NCBI GenBank assembly: GCA_025352105.1
Contig: JANXUB010000154.1
Coordinates: 1 to 36,120 of the forward strand
DNA length: 36,120 nt
Reading direction: 5' to 3'
From: Burkholderiales bacterium
GTDB taxonomy: Bacteria > Pseudomonadota > Gammaproteobacteria > Burkholderiales > Casimicrobiaceae
Shown here: positions 24,329-32,754 of the stretch, one piece after another
How the letters are laid out: each line of letters opens with the position of its first letter
Position numbering within the stretch: the first letter of the stretch is position 1
Notes under the pieces: generated by a model
Databases searched by the model: none
What the model saw: only the letters and a program-made list of their open reading frames with translations
What the model was told of the DNA's origin: nothing
Position numbers and translations under genes: made by a program

Positions 24329-25408
24329 ATGGCATCGCAATTTCAGACTTGGGACAATCCGATGGGCACCGACGGCTTCGAGTTCATCGAATTCGCAGCA
24401 CCGGATCCGGTGGCGATGGGCAAATTGTTCGAGCAGATGGGGTTTGCCGCTGTTGCCAAACACCGCTCAAAAGACGTGTTGCTCTACAAACAGGGCGACA
24501 TCAATTTCATCCTGAACGCCGAGCCGGGCTCGTTCGCGCAAAGCTTCGCGCGCGTGCACGGCCCGTCGATTTGCGCCATTGCCTTTCGCGTGAAAGACGC
24601 TGCCGTCGCCTACAAGCGCGCCGTGGAGCAGGGCGCATGGGGCGTCGATATGCGACCGGGCCCGATGGAGCTGAACATTCCCGCGATCAAAGGCATCGGG
24701 GACTCGCTGTTGTACTTCGTGGACCGCTATGACGGTAACGGAAACAACGTCACCATTTATGACATTGATTTTGTGCCGATTGCCGGTGCACCGCGCGTGC
24801 CAGAAGGCGCAGGCCTGACTTATCTTGATCACCTGACGCACAACGTGCACCGTGGCCGCATGGACGAATGGGCGGGGTTCTACGAACGATTGTTTAACTT
24901 CAAGGAAGTGCGCTACTTCGATATTGAAGGCAAACTGACCGGCCTCAAGAGCAAAGCCATGACCAGCCCCTGCGGCAAGATTCGCATCCCAATCAACGAG
25001 TCCTCCGACGACAAATCGCAGATCATGGAATACCTGCATGCGTATCACGGCGAGGGCATCCAGCACGTCGCGTTCGGCACCGGCAACATTTACAGCACGG
25101 TCGAAACGCTCAGAAAATCAGTGCCGTTTCAGCAAACGCCCGCCACGTATTACGAACAACTGCCCGCGCGCATTCCGAATCACGGCGAGGACGTTGCCAA
25201 GCTGCAAGCACTCAACATTCTGGTCGACGGCGCGCCGGAAGACTCCGGCATGCTGCTGCAAATCTTCACGCAAAACCTGTTCGGCCCGATCTTCTTCGAA
25301 ATCATCCAGCGCAAGGGCAATCAGGGCTTTGGTGAAGGCAATTTCAAGGCGCTGTTTGAGTCGATTGAGCTCGATCAGATTCGCCGCGGTGTGCTGCAAA
25401 CGCAGTAG
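24329..25408 (+). CDS. hpd: 4-hydroxyphenylpyruvate dioxygenase
   Basis: This 359-residue non-heme iron dioxygenase converts 4-hydroxyphenylpyruvate to homogentisate, the second step of tyrosine degradation. It has two vicinal-oxygen-chelate domains. The predicted Fe(II) ligands are His in LDHLTHNV, His in GIQHVAFGT and Glu in FFEIIQRKG, and the C-terminal [15 protein letters not shown] helix region is typical. GAAGG precedes the ATG. It is divergent from an Lrp-family regulator. The other homogentisate genes are not in this window. Confidence 0.95.
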   Translation: MASQFQTWDNPMGTDGFEFIEFAAPDPVAMGKLFEQMGFAAVAKHRSKDVLLYKQGDINFILNAEPGSFAQSFARVHGPSICAIAFRVKDAAVAYKRAVEQGAWGVDMRPGPMELNIPAIKGIGDSLLYFVDRYDGNGNNVTIYDIDFVPIAGAPRVPEGAGLTYLDHLTHNVHRGRMDEWAGFYERLFNFKEVRYFDIEGKLTGLKSKAMTSPCGKIRIPINESSDDKSQIMEYLHAYHGEGIQHVAFGTGNIYSTVETLRKSVPFQQTPATYYEQLPARIPNHGEDVAKLQALNILVDGAPEDSGMLLQIFTQNLFGPIFFEIIQRKGNQGFGEGNFKALFESIELDQIRRGVLQTQ

Positions 25409-25420
25409 CGTTCACGATTA

Positions 25421-25538
25421 ACAGCTTTGCGATGCAAGTCCCAATCTATTGAGGCTACCTTGACATTTATGCAAAAGCCGACTTTATTGCTATTAGCCTC
25501 CTAGCCCATATTGAACAACAGTTATACGGAAAAGCTGT
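25421..25538 (-). repeat. Dispersed palindromic repeat, copy 4 (inverted)
   Basis: The outer ends ACAGCTTT (25421-25428) and AAAGCTGT (25531-25538) are perfect 8-base inverted repeats. The 64-bp core (25448-25511) lies in the opposite orientation to the other copies. Its reverse complement shares AAAGTCG-CT at the centre and GTAGCCTCAAT at the end with copy 3, 34 of 64 positions ungapped. Spacing from core to outer AAAGCTG is the same as in copy 2. It lies between hpd and the copper cluster. Confidence 0.68.
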
Positions 25539-25591
25539 GTAGTGACCGCAGCATTGAACTGTCAATGGACGCGTCGGTTTACACTTAATCC

Positions 25592-26011
25592 ATGTATTCA
25601 AGCCGAGCCATTGTTGCAATCCTGTTGAGCTGTGCGTTGCTTGTGCAGGGCGTTGTGGCGTCTACGATGCGCTCTTGCCACATGCGTTCGGTGACGGCTG
25701 CGCACGCTGACACGGAGCACGCGGTTCACTCGCATGTTGCAATGGATGACGATATGCCGATGGGTTCGCACGACGAGCATGTGGGCATGTCGCATCACCC
25801 GGCTGGCCATGGCGATGGCGCTGACGCCTCGAACCCGTCCGAGCGATCAGGCTGCGCATCGTGCGCTGACTGCTGCATGGGCTTTGTGTTGCCCGTTTCT
25901 TACGCAATACCTCTCGGCCTATTTACCGGTGCACGCATAGTGTTTCCGCCGTTAGCGGTTGCGCCCCCCAGCCGCTTGCCTGGCGGGTGGGATCGACCGC
26001 CCCGAGCCTGA
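25592..26011 (+). CDS. Secreted His/Met/Cys-rich protein, DUF2946-like, probable copper protein
   Basis: This 139-residue protein begins with a hydrophobic signal or anchor segment (about 5-24). The middle (about 36-75) is very rich in His, Met and Asp (for example DDDMPMGSHDEHVGMSHHPAG), and a CASCADCCMG cluster follows. A second hydrophobic stretch and the C-terminal GWDRPPRA are reminiscent of DUF2946 proteins found beside copper-resistance genes. It probably binds copper in the periplasm. It opens the copper cluster, upstream of a small secreted protein, a TolC-family protein, a multicopper oxidase and a CusF-like protein. The family assignment is from memory and moderate in confidence. 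Confidence 0.72.
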   Translation: MYSSRAIVAILLSCALLVQGVVASTMRSCHMRSVTAAHADTEHAVHSHVAMDDDMPMGSHDEHVGMSHHPAGHGDGADASNPSERSGCASCADCCMGFVLPVSYAIPLGLFTGARIVFPPLAVAPPSRLPGGWDRPPRA

Positions 26012-26158
26012 ACGCTTCGACAAGCTGGCGCGCGTTTGTGCGTCGGCGGGTCAGTTCGCTCGTCCGTGCTCCGCGCATATTGTGTCGAGCACGATCTAAA
26101 TTCGTCATCACAGCGACTCCGATTCATTCGGACGTGATGCGTTTTCCGAGGTCTGGAA

Positions 26159-26488
26159 GTGTTGTATTTTTCAAGTCAATTCACGCTGCGCGCCGTCGGG
26201 CTGGCGCTGCCTTTTTTCGCGGCTAACGCCTTCGCGCAAACGCCGCACGCTCATGCGGCGATGCCGGAAGCAAAGCCCGGCGCAGCGTCGGCGAGTGCGC
26301 TCCGTTACGAATCCGTCTTCGCCCGTTACCGATCGTACCGCGACGAAAAGACGGGGTCATGGCGTGAGTCCAATGACACCGTAGATCGCATCGGCGGATG
26401 GCGTGCCTACGCGAAGGAGGCGCAATCACCCGAATCTACCGCGCCCGCCAAAGCCAATCCACATGCGGGTCACGGGAGCAAGCCATGA
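26159..26488 (+). CDS. Small secreted protein of the copper cluster
   Basis: This 109-residue protein has a signal peptide (to ANAFA, about residue 26). The mature part contains HAHAAMPEA, a charged conserved-looking stretch (RYRSYRDEKTGSWRESNDTV), GGWRAYAKEA and a C-terminal HAGHG. The start is GTG at 26159 with GAGG at suitable distance; a TTG one codon later is possible. Its stop overlaps the next ATG (ATGA), which ties it to the TolC-family gene. I do not recognise a named family; position and His content suggest a periplasmic metal-related role. Confidence 0.7.
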   Translation: MLYFSSQFTLRAVGLALPFFAANAFAQTPHAHAAMPEAKPGAASASALRYESVFARYRSYRDEKTGSWRESNDTVDRIGGWRAYAKEAQSPESTAPAKANPHAGHGSKP

Positions 26489-27915
26489 CGCGCATCAAAC
26501 GCAGTGCGCTGACGTTGGTGGCTGCGGTGCTCGCGATGACGTTGGTGGGTTGCGCGACGGTCGACATCAATCAGTCGCTCGCACGCATCAACGCGGACAC
26601 CACTTCGTTCAGGAAAGGCAATCTTTCACTCGTACAAAGCGAGAGCGAACAGAAGGCGTTGCAAGTAACCGCAGAAGAACTGCTCGCCAAGCCATTGACG
26701 CAGGACGATGCGATTCGCCTCGCGCTCGTAAACAGCCCGTCGATGCAAGCGCTGCTGGCGCAACATTGGGCCGATTCGCTGGACGCTGCGCAGCGCGGGC
26801 GCATCGCGAACCCGATCCTGACGCTGGAGCGTTTGCGTTCTCCGGCAGACATCGAATTGAGCCGTATGCTCGCGTTCGGTTTGCTTGATCTGATCACCCT
26901 GCCAAAGCGTCAACGTGTCGCCGCGAGCCGTATCGAAGAGGCGCAGTTGCAGCTCGCGGCGAGCGTCGTCGAAAGCGTCACCCAAGTGCGTCAGGCGTGG
27001 GTGAGCGCTGTCGCGTCGGCGCAGTCGCTGCAATACGCACAGCAGGTGAATGACTCGGCTGAAGCGAGCGCCGAGCTCGCGCGTCGCATGCAGGCTGTGG
27101 GCAATTTCTCGAAGCTGCAACGGGCGCGGCAGCAAGCGTTTTATGCCGATGCAGCGGTACTTTGGGCGAATGCTGCACAGGCCGCAACGGCCAATCGTGA
27201 GGCATTGATCCGGCTGCTTGGATTGACCGATGCACAGGCTGCGCGTTTGCAGTTGCCCGCGCGGTTGCCGGAGCTACCGGATGCGCCGCGTGCGCCAGAA
27301 GCAGTGGCTTCCGCTGCGTCGCAAACACGGCTGGATGTGCAGATGGCGCAGGCCGCGCTTGAAACAGTGGCCAAAGCGCAAGGCATCAATCTTGTGGGGA
27401 GCTTCACCGATATTGAACTCTCGGTGATTCGCAACACCACGACCGAGCGCGCCGACGGACGCAAAACGCAACTTCGCGGTGCTGAGGTGGCGTTGAAACT
27501 ACCGATCTTTGATTGGGGCGATTTGCGCCGTGACGCTTTGCGGGCGCAAATGCTGGTCGCGGCGAATCGGCTGGAGACCACGGTGCGCGGGGCGGGGTCG
27601 AACTTGCGCGAAACGTACGCCGCATACCGAACTGCGTATGACACCGCAAAACACTATCGCGACGAAATTGTGCCGTTGCGCAAACTCATCAACGACGAAA
27701 ACGTGCTTCGTTACAACGGCATGCTGATTGGCGTCTTCGAGTTGCTCGCCGACTCGCGCGACCAGATTGCCAGCGTCAGCGCTGCGATCACTGCACAGCA
27801 GCAGTTTTGGCTGATGGATGCGGCGTTGCAGTCGACGATTGTCGGCAAGCCGACGACCGCGACTGCCGCGGGCGCGTCGCCTTCAATGAGCGGAGGTGGC
27901 GATGCGCGGCACTAA
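26485..27915 (+). CDS. TolC-family outer-membrane efflux lipoprotein
   Basis: This 476-residue protein has a lipoprotein signal ending LVGC (Cys23) and two OEP repeats, rich in long Ala-heavy helices and amphipathic coiled coil (about 85-290 and 300-470). It has the typical turns LPKRQRVAASRIEEAQLQLA and LPIFDWGDLRRDALRAQ. Such proteins form the outer-membrane channel of RND or other efflux systems. There is no RND pump (CusA) or adaptor (CusB) gene in the window, so its partners are elsewhere or it has a specialised copper role. The ATG at 26485 overlaps the previous stop and has GGGAG upstream. Confidence 0.88.
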   Translation: MTRIKRSALTLVAAVLAMTLVGCATVDINQSLARINADTTSFRKGNLSLVQSESEQKALQVTAEELLAKPLTQDDAIRLALVNSPSMQALLAQHWADSLDAAQRGRIANPILTLERLRSPADIELSRMLAFGLLDLITLPKRQRVAASRIEEAQLQLAASVVESVTQVRQAWVSAVASAQSLQYAQQVNDSAEASAELARRMQAVGNFSKLQRARQQAFYADAAVLWANAAQAATANREALIRLLGLTDAQAARLQLPARLPELPDAPRAPEAVASAASQTRLDVQMAQAALETVAKAQGINLVGSFTDIELSVIRNTTTERADGRKTQLRGAEVALKLPIFDWGDLRRDALRAQMLVAANRLETTVRGAGSNLRETYAAYRTAYDTAKHYRDEIVPLRKLINDENVLRYNGMLIGVFELLADSRDQIASVSAAITAQQQFWLMDAALQSTIVGKPTTATAAGASPSMSGGGDARH

Positions 27916-27926
27916 TCAGGCTTCAC

Positions 27927-28018
27927 GTAGGGTGTGCACCAGAGTGCGCACCGCTCGTTGCCCTCAAGTACGCATCAATCCCTCGAACCAACGGTGCGCA
28001 CTCTGGTGCGCACCCTAC
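27927..28018. repeat. Long inverted repeat with TAGGGTGCGCAC arms
   Basis: The arms at 27927-27952 and 27993-28018 are 26 bases long and differ at one position. Each arm itself contains a repeated GTGCGCACC-type motif (GTAGGGTG...CACC, then AGAGTGCGCACC). The 40-base spacer has no obvious structure. The element fills the gap between the TolC-family and multicopper oxidase genes. It could form a strong hairpin in mRNA and partly uncouple expression of the two. It looks like a dispersed extragenic palindrome. Confidence 0.78.
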
Positions 28019-28044
28019 ACATTGCAACCGGCGAGCGATAACCC

Positions 28045-29454
28045 ATGAACAGCAGACGTAATTTTCTAAAAACAGCAAGCATCGCCAGTGCCGTCGCAAC
28101 TGCAGCAGTGAGTCGCGTTGCGATGGCGGCGCTCCCAGAGCCCGTCATCCAGACCACGCCCACCACGATGCCGCCTTTGGTGCCAAACACTGGCCGCCCC
28201 TACAACCCCGTCGTCACCCCCAATGGCTGGACGCTACCGTGGAGAATGAATCAGGGTGTGAAGGAATTTCACCTCGTTGCCGAGCCTGTTGTTCGTGAAA
28301 TGTGTGAGGGGTTCAAGGCGCATCTTTGGGGTTACAACGGACAGAGTCCCGGCCCGACGATTGAGGTGGTCGAGGGTGATCGCGTCCGCATTTTCGTGAC
28401 CAACAAATTGCCAGAGGTCACGAGTGTGCACTGGCACGGCCAGCGCCTTCCAAATGGGATGGACGGCGTGACCGGCCTCACCCAAAAGGCGATTGAGCCC
28501 GGCAAGACCTACGTTTACGAGTTTGTTGCGCGCCGACCCGGCACCTTCATGTACCACCCGCACGCCGACGAGATGGTGCAGATGGCGATGGGCATGATGG
28601 GCTTTTGGGTCACACATCCGAAGAACAAACATCCTTTGATTGATGAGGTGGATCGGGACTTCTGTTTTCTGCTCAATTCGTACGACATTGAGCCCGGTTC
28701 CTACACGCCAAAGATCATGACGATGGTGGATTTCAATTTGTGGAGCTGGAACAGCCGCGTGTTTCCGGGCATTGATTCGTTCAACGTTCGGCAGGGCGAC
28801 AAAGTGCGCATTCGCGTCGGCAATGTGACCATGACCAATCACCCGATTCATCTGCACGGCCACGAATTTGTGGTGAGCGGTACCGACGGTGGGCCGACGC
28901 CAAAAGCCTCGCGCTGGCCCGAGGTGACGACCGACATAGCAGTCGGGCAAATGCGCCAGCTGGAGTTCGTAGCCGATGAGTTGGGTGACTGGTCGTTTCA
29001 TTGTCACAAGAGCCATCACACGATGAACGCCATGGGTCATAACGTCCCAACCATGATCGGTGTTGATCATCGCAGTATCGCGAAAAAAATCACCAGCCTG
29101 ATCCCCGACTACATGGTGATGGGCGAGCGCGGCATGCACGACATGACCGAGATGGAAATGCCGCTTCCCGACAACACGGCCCCCATGATGGCAGGCACAG
29201 GCCCTTTTGGATCGGTCGGCATGGGCGGCATGTTTAGCGTGCTGAAAGTGCGCAAGGATCAAAAGCCCGGTGACTACACAGACCCCGGCTGGTACCAACA
29301 TCCGCCGGGCGAAATCGCGTTTGAATGGACGGGGGCATTGCCCGATCCAGCGCGCTTCAAGTCGGAAAGCCATAGTTCAATGCCGCGCGCGACGAAGCCA
29401 AAACAAGAGATCGAAGTCCAGATTCGTAAACCTGTTGGCCCAATGAGTCACTAA
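28045..29454 (+). CDS. Tat-exported multicopper oxidase
   Basis: This 469-residue protein has a twin-arginine signal (NSRRNFLK, hydrophobic core, VAMAA). All four copper-binding motifs are present: HWHG (His129, His131), HPHAD (His171, His173), HPIHLHGH (His266, 269, 271, 273) and HCH-x3-H-x4-M (His319, Cys320, His321, His325, Met330). That gives a type 1 copper plus a trinuclear centre. A Met-rich stretch (about 350-400, GMHDMTEMEMP and similar) suits Cu(I) binding. It probably oxidises periplasmic Cu(I) to the less toxic Cu(II), coupled to O2 reduction. It is part of the copper cluster, with a CusF-like gene 33 bases downstream. Confidence 0.93.
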   Translation: MNSRRNFLKTASIASAVATAAVSRVAMAALPEPVIQTTPTTMPPLVPNTGRPYNPVVTPNGWTLPWRMNQGVKEFHLVAEPVVREMCEGFKAHLWGYNGQSPGPTIEVVEGDRVRIFVTNKLPEVTSVHWHGQRLPNGMDGVTGLTQKAIEPGKTYVYEFVARRPGTFMYHPHADEMVQMAMGMMGFWVTHPKNKHPLIDEVDRDFCFLLNSYDIEPGSYTPKIMTMVDFNLWSWNSRVFPGIDSFNVRQGDKVRIRVGNVTMTNHPIHLHGHEFVVSGTDGGPTPKASRWPEVTTDIAVGQMRQLEFVADELGDWSFHCHKSHHTMNAMGHNVPTMIGVDHRSIAKKITSLIPDYMVMGERGMHDMTEMEMPLPDNTAPMMAGTGPFGSVGMGGMFSVLKVRKDQKPGDYTDPGWYQHPPGEIAFEWTGALPDPARFKSESHSSMPRATKPKQEIEVQIRKPVGPMSH

Positions 29455-29487
29455 GTGACCAGTTTCTGTAATCAAACGAGAATTCTC

Positions 29488-29814
29488 ATGAAAATCATAT
29501 CCACTTTTTTGGTGATCAGCGCCTTCGCATTCATGCCGCTCGCAACCAGCTTAGCGCAGCAATCCGCCGCGACATCGGCCCCAGCGAGCGCCGATTTGAC
29601 CAACGGTGAAATCCGCAAGGTCGACAAAGACAGCAAAAAAATCACGATCAAACACGGCGAGATCAAAAACCTCGACATGCCCGCGATGACGATGGTTTTT
29701 CAGGTGAAAGTCGCCGCCATGCTCGACGCGATTCAGGTAGGCGACAAGGTATCGTTCAAGGTGATAAACACTGATAGTGGTTACGTCGTCACCGAGCTTC
29801 AGTCGCAGAAATAG
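29488..29814 (+). CDS. CusF-like periplasmic copper-binding protein
   Basis: This 108-residue protein has a signal peptide (to about SLAQ). The mature part is a CusF-type small beta barrel with GEIRKVDKDSKKITIKHG and DMPAMTM. The metal site is His56, Met67 and Met69, in the same spacing as E. coli CusF His36, Met47 and Met49. The position of the CusF Trp44, which caps Cu(I) by a cation-pi contact, is Met64 here. This gives a possible His-Met3 site. It is preceded by CGAGA and the ATG at 29488; a longer frame from 29455 would add 11 residues before the signal. It probably carries Cu(I) to an efflux or oxidation partner. Confidence 0.88.
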   Translation: MKIISTFLVISAFAFMPLATSLAQQSAATSAPASADLTNGEIRKVDKDSKKITIKHGEIKNLDMPAMTMVFQVKVAAMLDAIQVGDKVSFKVINTDSGYVVTELQSQK

Positions 29815-29926
29815 CTGACCGTCACTCATTCAAAATAGCCGCAAAGGCACCCCTTAAAACGGCCGTGCCTGAATGTTGCAGGACTTGTGGAACGCGCATT
29901 TAGCTAGCGTCGTCGATAATTTTCGA

Positions 29927-31006
29927 ATGACACCCGTTCTGCCTTCACCAAACACCGACGTCGCCGTATCAATTCGACCTTTGATTGTTCGCTTCGCAGC
30001 GTTTGGCGATGTGGTTTTGCTCACGCCGTTGATCGCGGCGCTCGCACGACGCTACGGTGCGCCGGTCGATCTGCTCTCGTCTGGCGCGTGGACGCCGGAG
30101 CTCCTTGCGCACGACCCGAATGTGCGCGAAATCAAACTGATCACCAGCCGCAAAACGCCGTACTGGCTGTGCCCAAGCCAGTGGCAGGCGGTGCGTTGGC
30201 TGGCCGAGCACCGCAATGCGCCTGTGTACCTGTGCGACCCTGAGCCGCAAGCGCTGGCGCTGTTGGTGCGTGCAGGCATTCCGCGCGGCAACATCGTGCG
30301 CGCGTGGGATGATTGGGCGGGCCCGCAAACGCATTGGGTGGACTGGTGGTTGCAGGTCGCGGCGCGCACGCCATTGGCGTTCGCGGCGAGCGCGGTGCAG
30401 GCAGACGTGCCGAGTGGTGCGGACGCCGCGATTCCACAGCTGTACGTGAGCGAAGCTGATCGCGCCCAGTGCGCGGATTGGCTGCTTGCCAAAGGGTTGC
30501 ACGGGTCGCCACTCGTGCTGCTGCAACCCGGAAACAAGCGCACACTGCGTCGCGGCGAGGCGCGCATATCGGACAATAAATACTGGGCACCCGAGCGCTG
30601 GGCCGCAGTGATTGGTGCGGTCTTACAGGATGTGCCCGACGCTCGAATCCTCCTCTGCGGCGCGTTACCGGAGCAGCCACCGCTTGAAGAAATTCGCGTG
30701 GCCAGCGGTGATCAGCGCGTGATAAATCTTGCGGGTGAATTGCCGATCAGCCGCCTGCTTCCGCTGTTGCAGACGGCGCACAGCATGATCTCGATTGACA
30801 CCGGCCCGGCGCACGCGGCGGCGGCACTCGGCTGCCCGCTGGTGGTGCTGTTCGGTGCGATGGGCAGCACGCGCTGGCGACCACGCTCAAAGCAGAGTCC
30901 CGTGGTGGCGCTCGAAAGTAACGGTGGCGAATCGTCAAAGGTGATGGATATTTCGGCTAACCAGGTCATCGCCGCGTGGCGAACTCTGCCGCTGCCTCGT
31001 CACTGA
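29927..31006 (+). CDS. Family 9 glycosyltransferase (heptosyltransferase-like)
   Basis: This 359-residue protein has the GT9 layout. The N-terminal Rossmann start IVRFAAFGDVVLLTPLIAAL and a C-terminal nucleotide-sugar-binding region with SMISIDTGPAHAAAALGCPLVVLFG match ADP-heptose:LPS heptosyltransferases. It probably acts in lipopolysaccharide core or another cell-surface glycan synthesis. The ATG at 29927 is chosen because it gives a short leader before the conserved fold; an upstream ATG at 29873 is possible and neither has a good RBS. Its end overlaps the convergent ArsR-like gene by 7 bases. No other LPS genes are nearby. Confidence 0.88.
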   Translation: MTPVLPSPNTDVAVSIRPLIVRFAAFGDVVLLTPLIAALARRYGAPVDLLSSGAWTPELLAHDPNVREIKLITSRKTPYWLCPSQWQAVRWLAEHRNAPVYLCDPEPQALALLVRAGIPRGNIVRAWDDWAGPQTHWVDWWLQVAARTPLAFAASAVQADVPSGADAAIPQLYVSEADRAQCADWLLAKGLHGSPLVLLQPGNKRTLRRGEARISDNKYWAPERWAAVIGAVLQDVPDARILLCGALPEQPPLEEIRVASGDQRVINLAGELPISRLLPLLQTAHSMISIDTGPAHAAAALGCPLVVLFGAMGSTRWRPRSKQSPVVALESNGGESSKVMDISANQVIAAWRTLPLPRH

Positions 31007-31713
31007 CGAAACGCTGCGGCGAACAATCTCGAAAACTCGCCAACCCCACTGGGCGTTGGTGCCAACGCACGATGCGTTGACGTTTTGCGCAGCCAGCCGC
31101 GATCAAGATAATGCGTGAGCAGTGTTGAGGCGAACGCACCCGCCAAATGATCACGCCGCGCTGACCAATCCATACAGCCGTAAGCAAAGCGCTTCTTCTT
31201 CGCCGCATGGCGGACGGATAAAACAGCCTCGCCGCTGAATCGCGCCGCGTGCAACCAGTCGGAGGCTGCCTCGCCCAACACCAGCGCACCTGCGTCATCG
31301 CTCACCAACACGCGTTGCGCAATGAGCGCGTCATGCTGCTGCACACCAAGATCGCCCGCGAGATGACAATAGCAGCTGCGTGCATATTTGAGCGGCTTGA
31401 AGCGCGCCGTATCCCAGCGCGTTTGCACCTCATCACGTTCAGCGACCGAGGCCAACGCCTCGAGCATGCGCGCCACATCGGCGTCGGCCAGCGTGAAATA
31501 GCGATGTCGCCCCTGTGCGCGCAGCGTTACGAGCCCGGCGTCCAGCAGCTGCGCCAGATGCGTGCTCGCAGTTTGCGGTGTGATCGATACTGCGCGTGCC
31601 AGCTCGCCCGCCGAGCGCGCCTCGCCGCCGAGCAACAGCGCCAGCATGCGTGCACGCGAAGCATCAGCAATCAGCGCCGCGACGCGCGCAAAGCGCGGTT
31701 CGGGAGCGTTCAT
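31000..31713 (-). CDS. ArsR-type winged-helix regulator with C-terminal extension
   Basis: This 237-residue protein has an ArsR-like helix-turn-helix at about 8-85 (ARMLALLLGGEARSAGELA, then TPQTASTHLAQLLDAGLV and GRHRYFTL). It is followed by a 140-residue C-terminal domain with several Cys residues (ARSCYCHLAGDLGV, YGCMDWSARRDHLAGA), which is longer than classical 100-residue ArsR proteins. This layout is known in a subgroup of proteobacterial regulators; the ligand is unknown. The ATG overlaps the stop of the DMT exporter gene (ATGA), so the two are co-transcribed and it may control that exporter. Confidence 0.87.
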   Translation of the reverse strand: MNAPEPRFARVAALIADASRARMLALLLGGEARSAGELARAVSITPQTASTHLAQLLDAGLVTLRAQGRHRYFTLADADVARMLEALASVAERDEVQTRWDTARFKPLKYARSCYCHLAGDLGVQQHDALIAQRVLVSDDAGALVLGEAASDWLHAARFSGEAVLSVRHAAKKKRFAYGCMDWSARRDHLAGAFASTLLTHYLDRGWLRKTSTHRALAPTPSGVGEFSRLFAAAFRQ

Positions 31714-32609
31714 GTTGAGCGACGTTTTGCGGGCAGATTGATCAGTGCAACGCCCACAATGATGACGATGAGGCCGAGCAATACCGTGCCCGACAACTGC
31801 TCGCCCAGTATCACCAGTCCCAGCAAAACACTGACGCCCGCGCGCAAATAGCTCTGACTCGCGACACCCATCGGCCCGAGTGTTTTGATCAACCGAAAGT
31901 AGATGATGAGCGCCACGCCGGTGCCCATGATCGCGAGCGTTGCGGCGGCCATGCACGCCGTCGCCGTCGGACGCAGCGTCCACGGCGCATCAAAGGCCAG
32001 ACTCAGCGGAACAAGGCAGAGCGCGGCCCACAGCATGGTTGCAGTTGCAGTCACCAGCGACGACAGATGAGCAACGCGTTTGCCATTGATCGCGGCGCAG
32101 GCGTAGAGGAATGCGCCGAAAAGCACCGCTCCCTGCGCGAGCGCTTGCTGCCCGAGACCTTGCAATGCATCGAGCCCAACGACCAGCGCGACGCCAACAA
32201 AACCGAGCAGCACACCCGCAAGCTTTGCCATTGATTTCGACGCACCCGCCGAAAACCCCGTGAGCAAAAACACAAACAACGGCGAGGTGGAATTGAGCAC
32301 GCCCGCGAGCCCGCTGGCAAGGTATTGCTGACCCCAAGCGAGCACCAGCCAGGCCACACTTGAGTTCAACAGTGACTGCACAAACAATTTGCGCCAAGAT
32401 GATGTGTCGGTCGGCAAGTGCTCATTGCGCAGCCGCAACACAACCAGCAAAAAGCAGGCGGCGAGCGTCACCCGCACGGCCATCAGCGTGATTGGCGGAA
32501 ACGAAGTCAGCGCCACCTTGATGAGCAGATACGACGAACCCCAAAGCCCAGCGAGTACCGCAAGCAACACAAATTCGATGGCGAGGCTCTTGGGTTGAGT
32601 CGGATTCAT
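31710..32609 (-). CDS. DMT-superfamily (EamA) transporter
   Basis: This 299-residue integral membrane protein has about ten hydrophobic segments arranged as two EamA repeats. The first begins AVLAGLWGSSYLLIKVALTSFPP with the family's G-x-x-x-P pattern. The second contains LGPMGVASQSYLRAGVSVLLGLVILGE, the usual repeat-2 signature. Members export amino acids, metabolites or drugs; the substrate here is unknown. The ATG at 32609 gives the standard short cytoplasmic N-terminus; an upstream frame from 32639 adds ten residues. It overlaps the ArsR-like regulator gene by 4 bases downstream. Confidence 0.9.
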   Translation of the reverse strand: MNPTQPKSLAIEFVLLAVLAGLWGSSYLLIKVALTSFPPITLMAVRVTLAACFLLVVLRLRNEHLPTDTSSWRKLFVQSLLNSSVAWLVLAWGQQYLASGLAGVLNSTSPLFVFLLTGFSAGASKSMAKLAGVLLGFVGVALVVGLDALQGLGQQALAQGAVLFGAFLYACAAINGKRVAHLSSLVTATATMLWAALCLVPLSLAFDAPWTLRPTATACMAAATLAIMGTGVALIIYFRLIKTLGPMGVASQSYLRAGVSVLLGLVILGEQLSGTVLLGLIVIIVGVALINLPAKRRST

Positions 32610-32657
32610 TGTTGAGGCGGGGATCAAATGAGCGATCAAAAAAATCGCGTTGAACGA

Positions 32658-32683
32658 GCTCCCAGTCTATTGAGTTCTACCCG
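32658..32683 (-). repeat. Remnant of the dispersed palindromic repeat
   Basis: CTCCCAGTCTATTGAG followed by TTCTACC closely matches the left half of copy 4 (GTCCCAATCTATTGAG then GCTACC, from 25439). The rest of the element is not recognisable in the 145-base gap between the DMT exporter and the hydrolase gene. It may be a truncated or decayed fifth copy. Confidence 0.4.
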
Positions 32684-32754
32684 CCAATGATTCGGTCTGG
32701 GTCGAAGTGCCTGCGCGGGTGATCGCTCGCACGAGCTGCGCACAACATGACGAC

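Noticed and set aside
28234-29373. A 379-codon open frame on the minus strand
   Set aside because: It lies wholly antisense to the multicopper oxidase, whose copper motifs are unmistakable. The antisense product is His/Arg-rich with no domain pattern, a shadow of the GC-rich coding frame.
29873-29926. 18-residue N-terminal extension of the family 9 glycosyltransferase
   Set aside because: No ribosome-binding site, and the extension precedes the conserved fold by more than usual. It cannot be excluded, so the shorter start was preferred.
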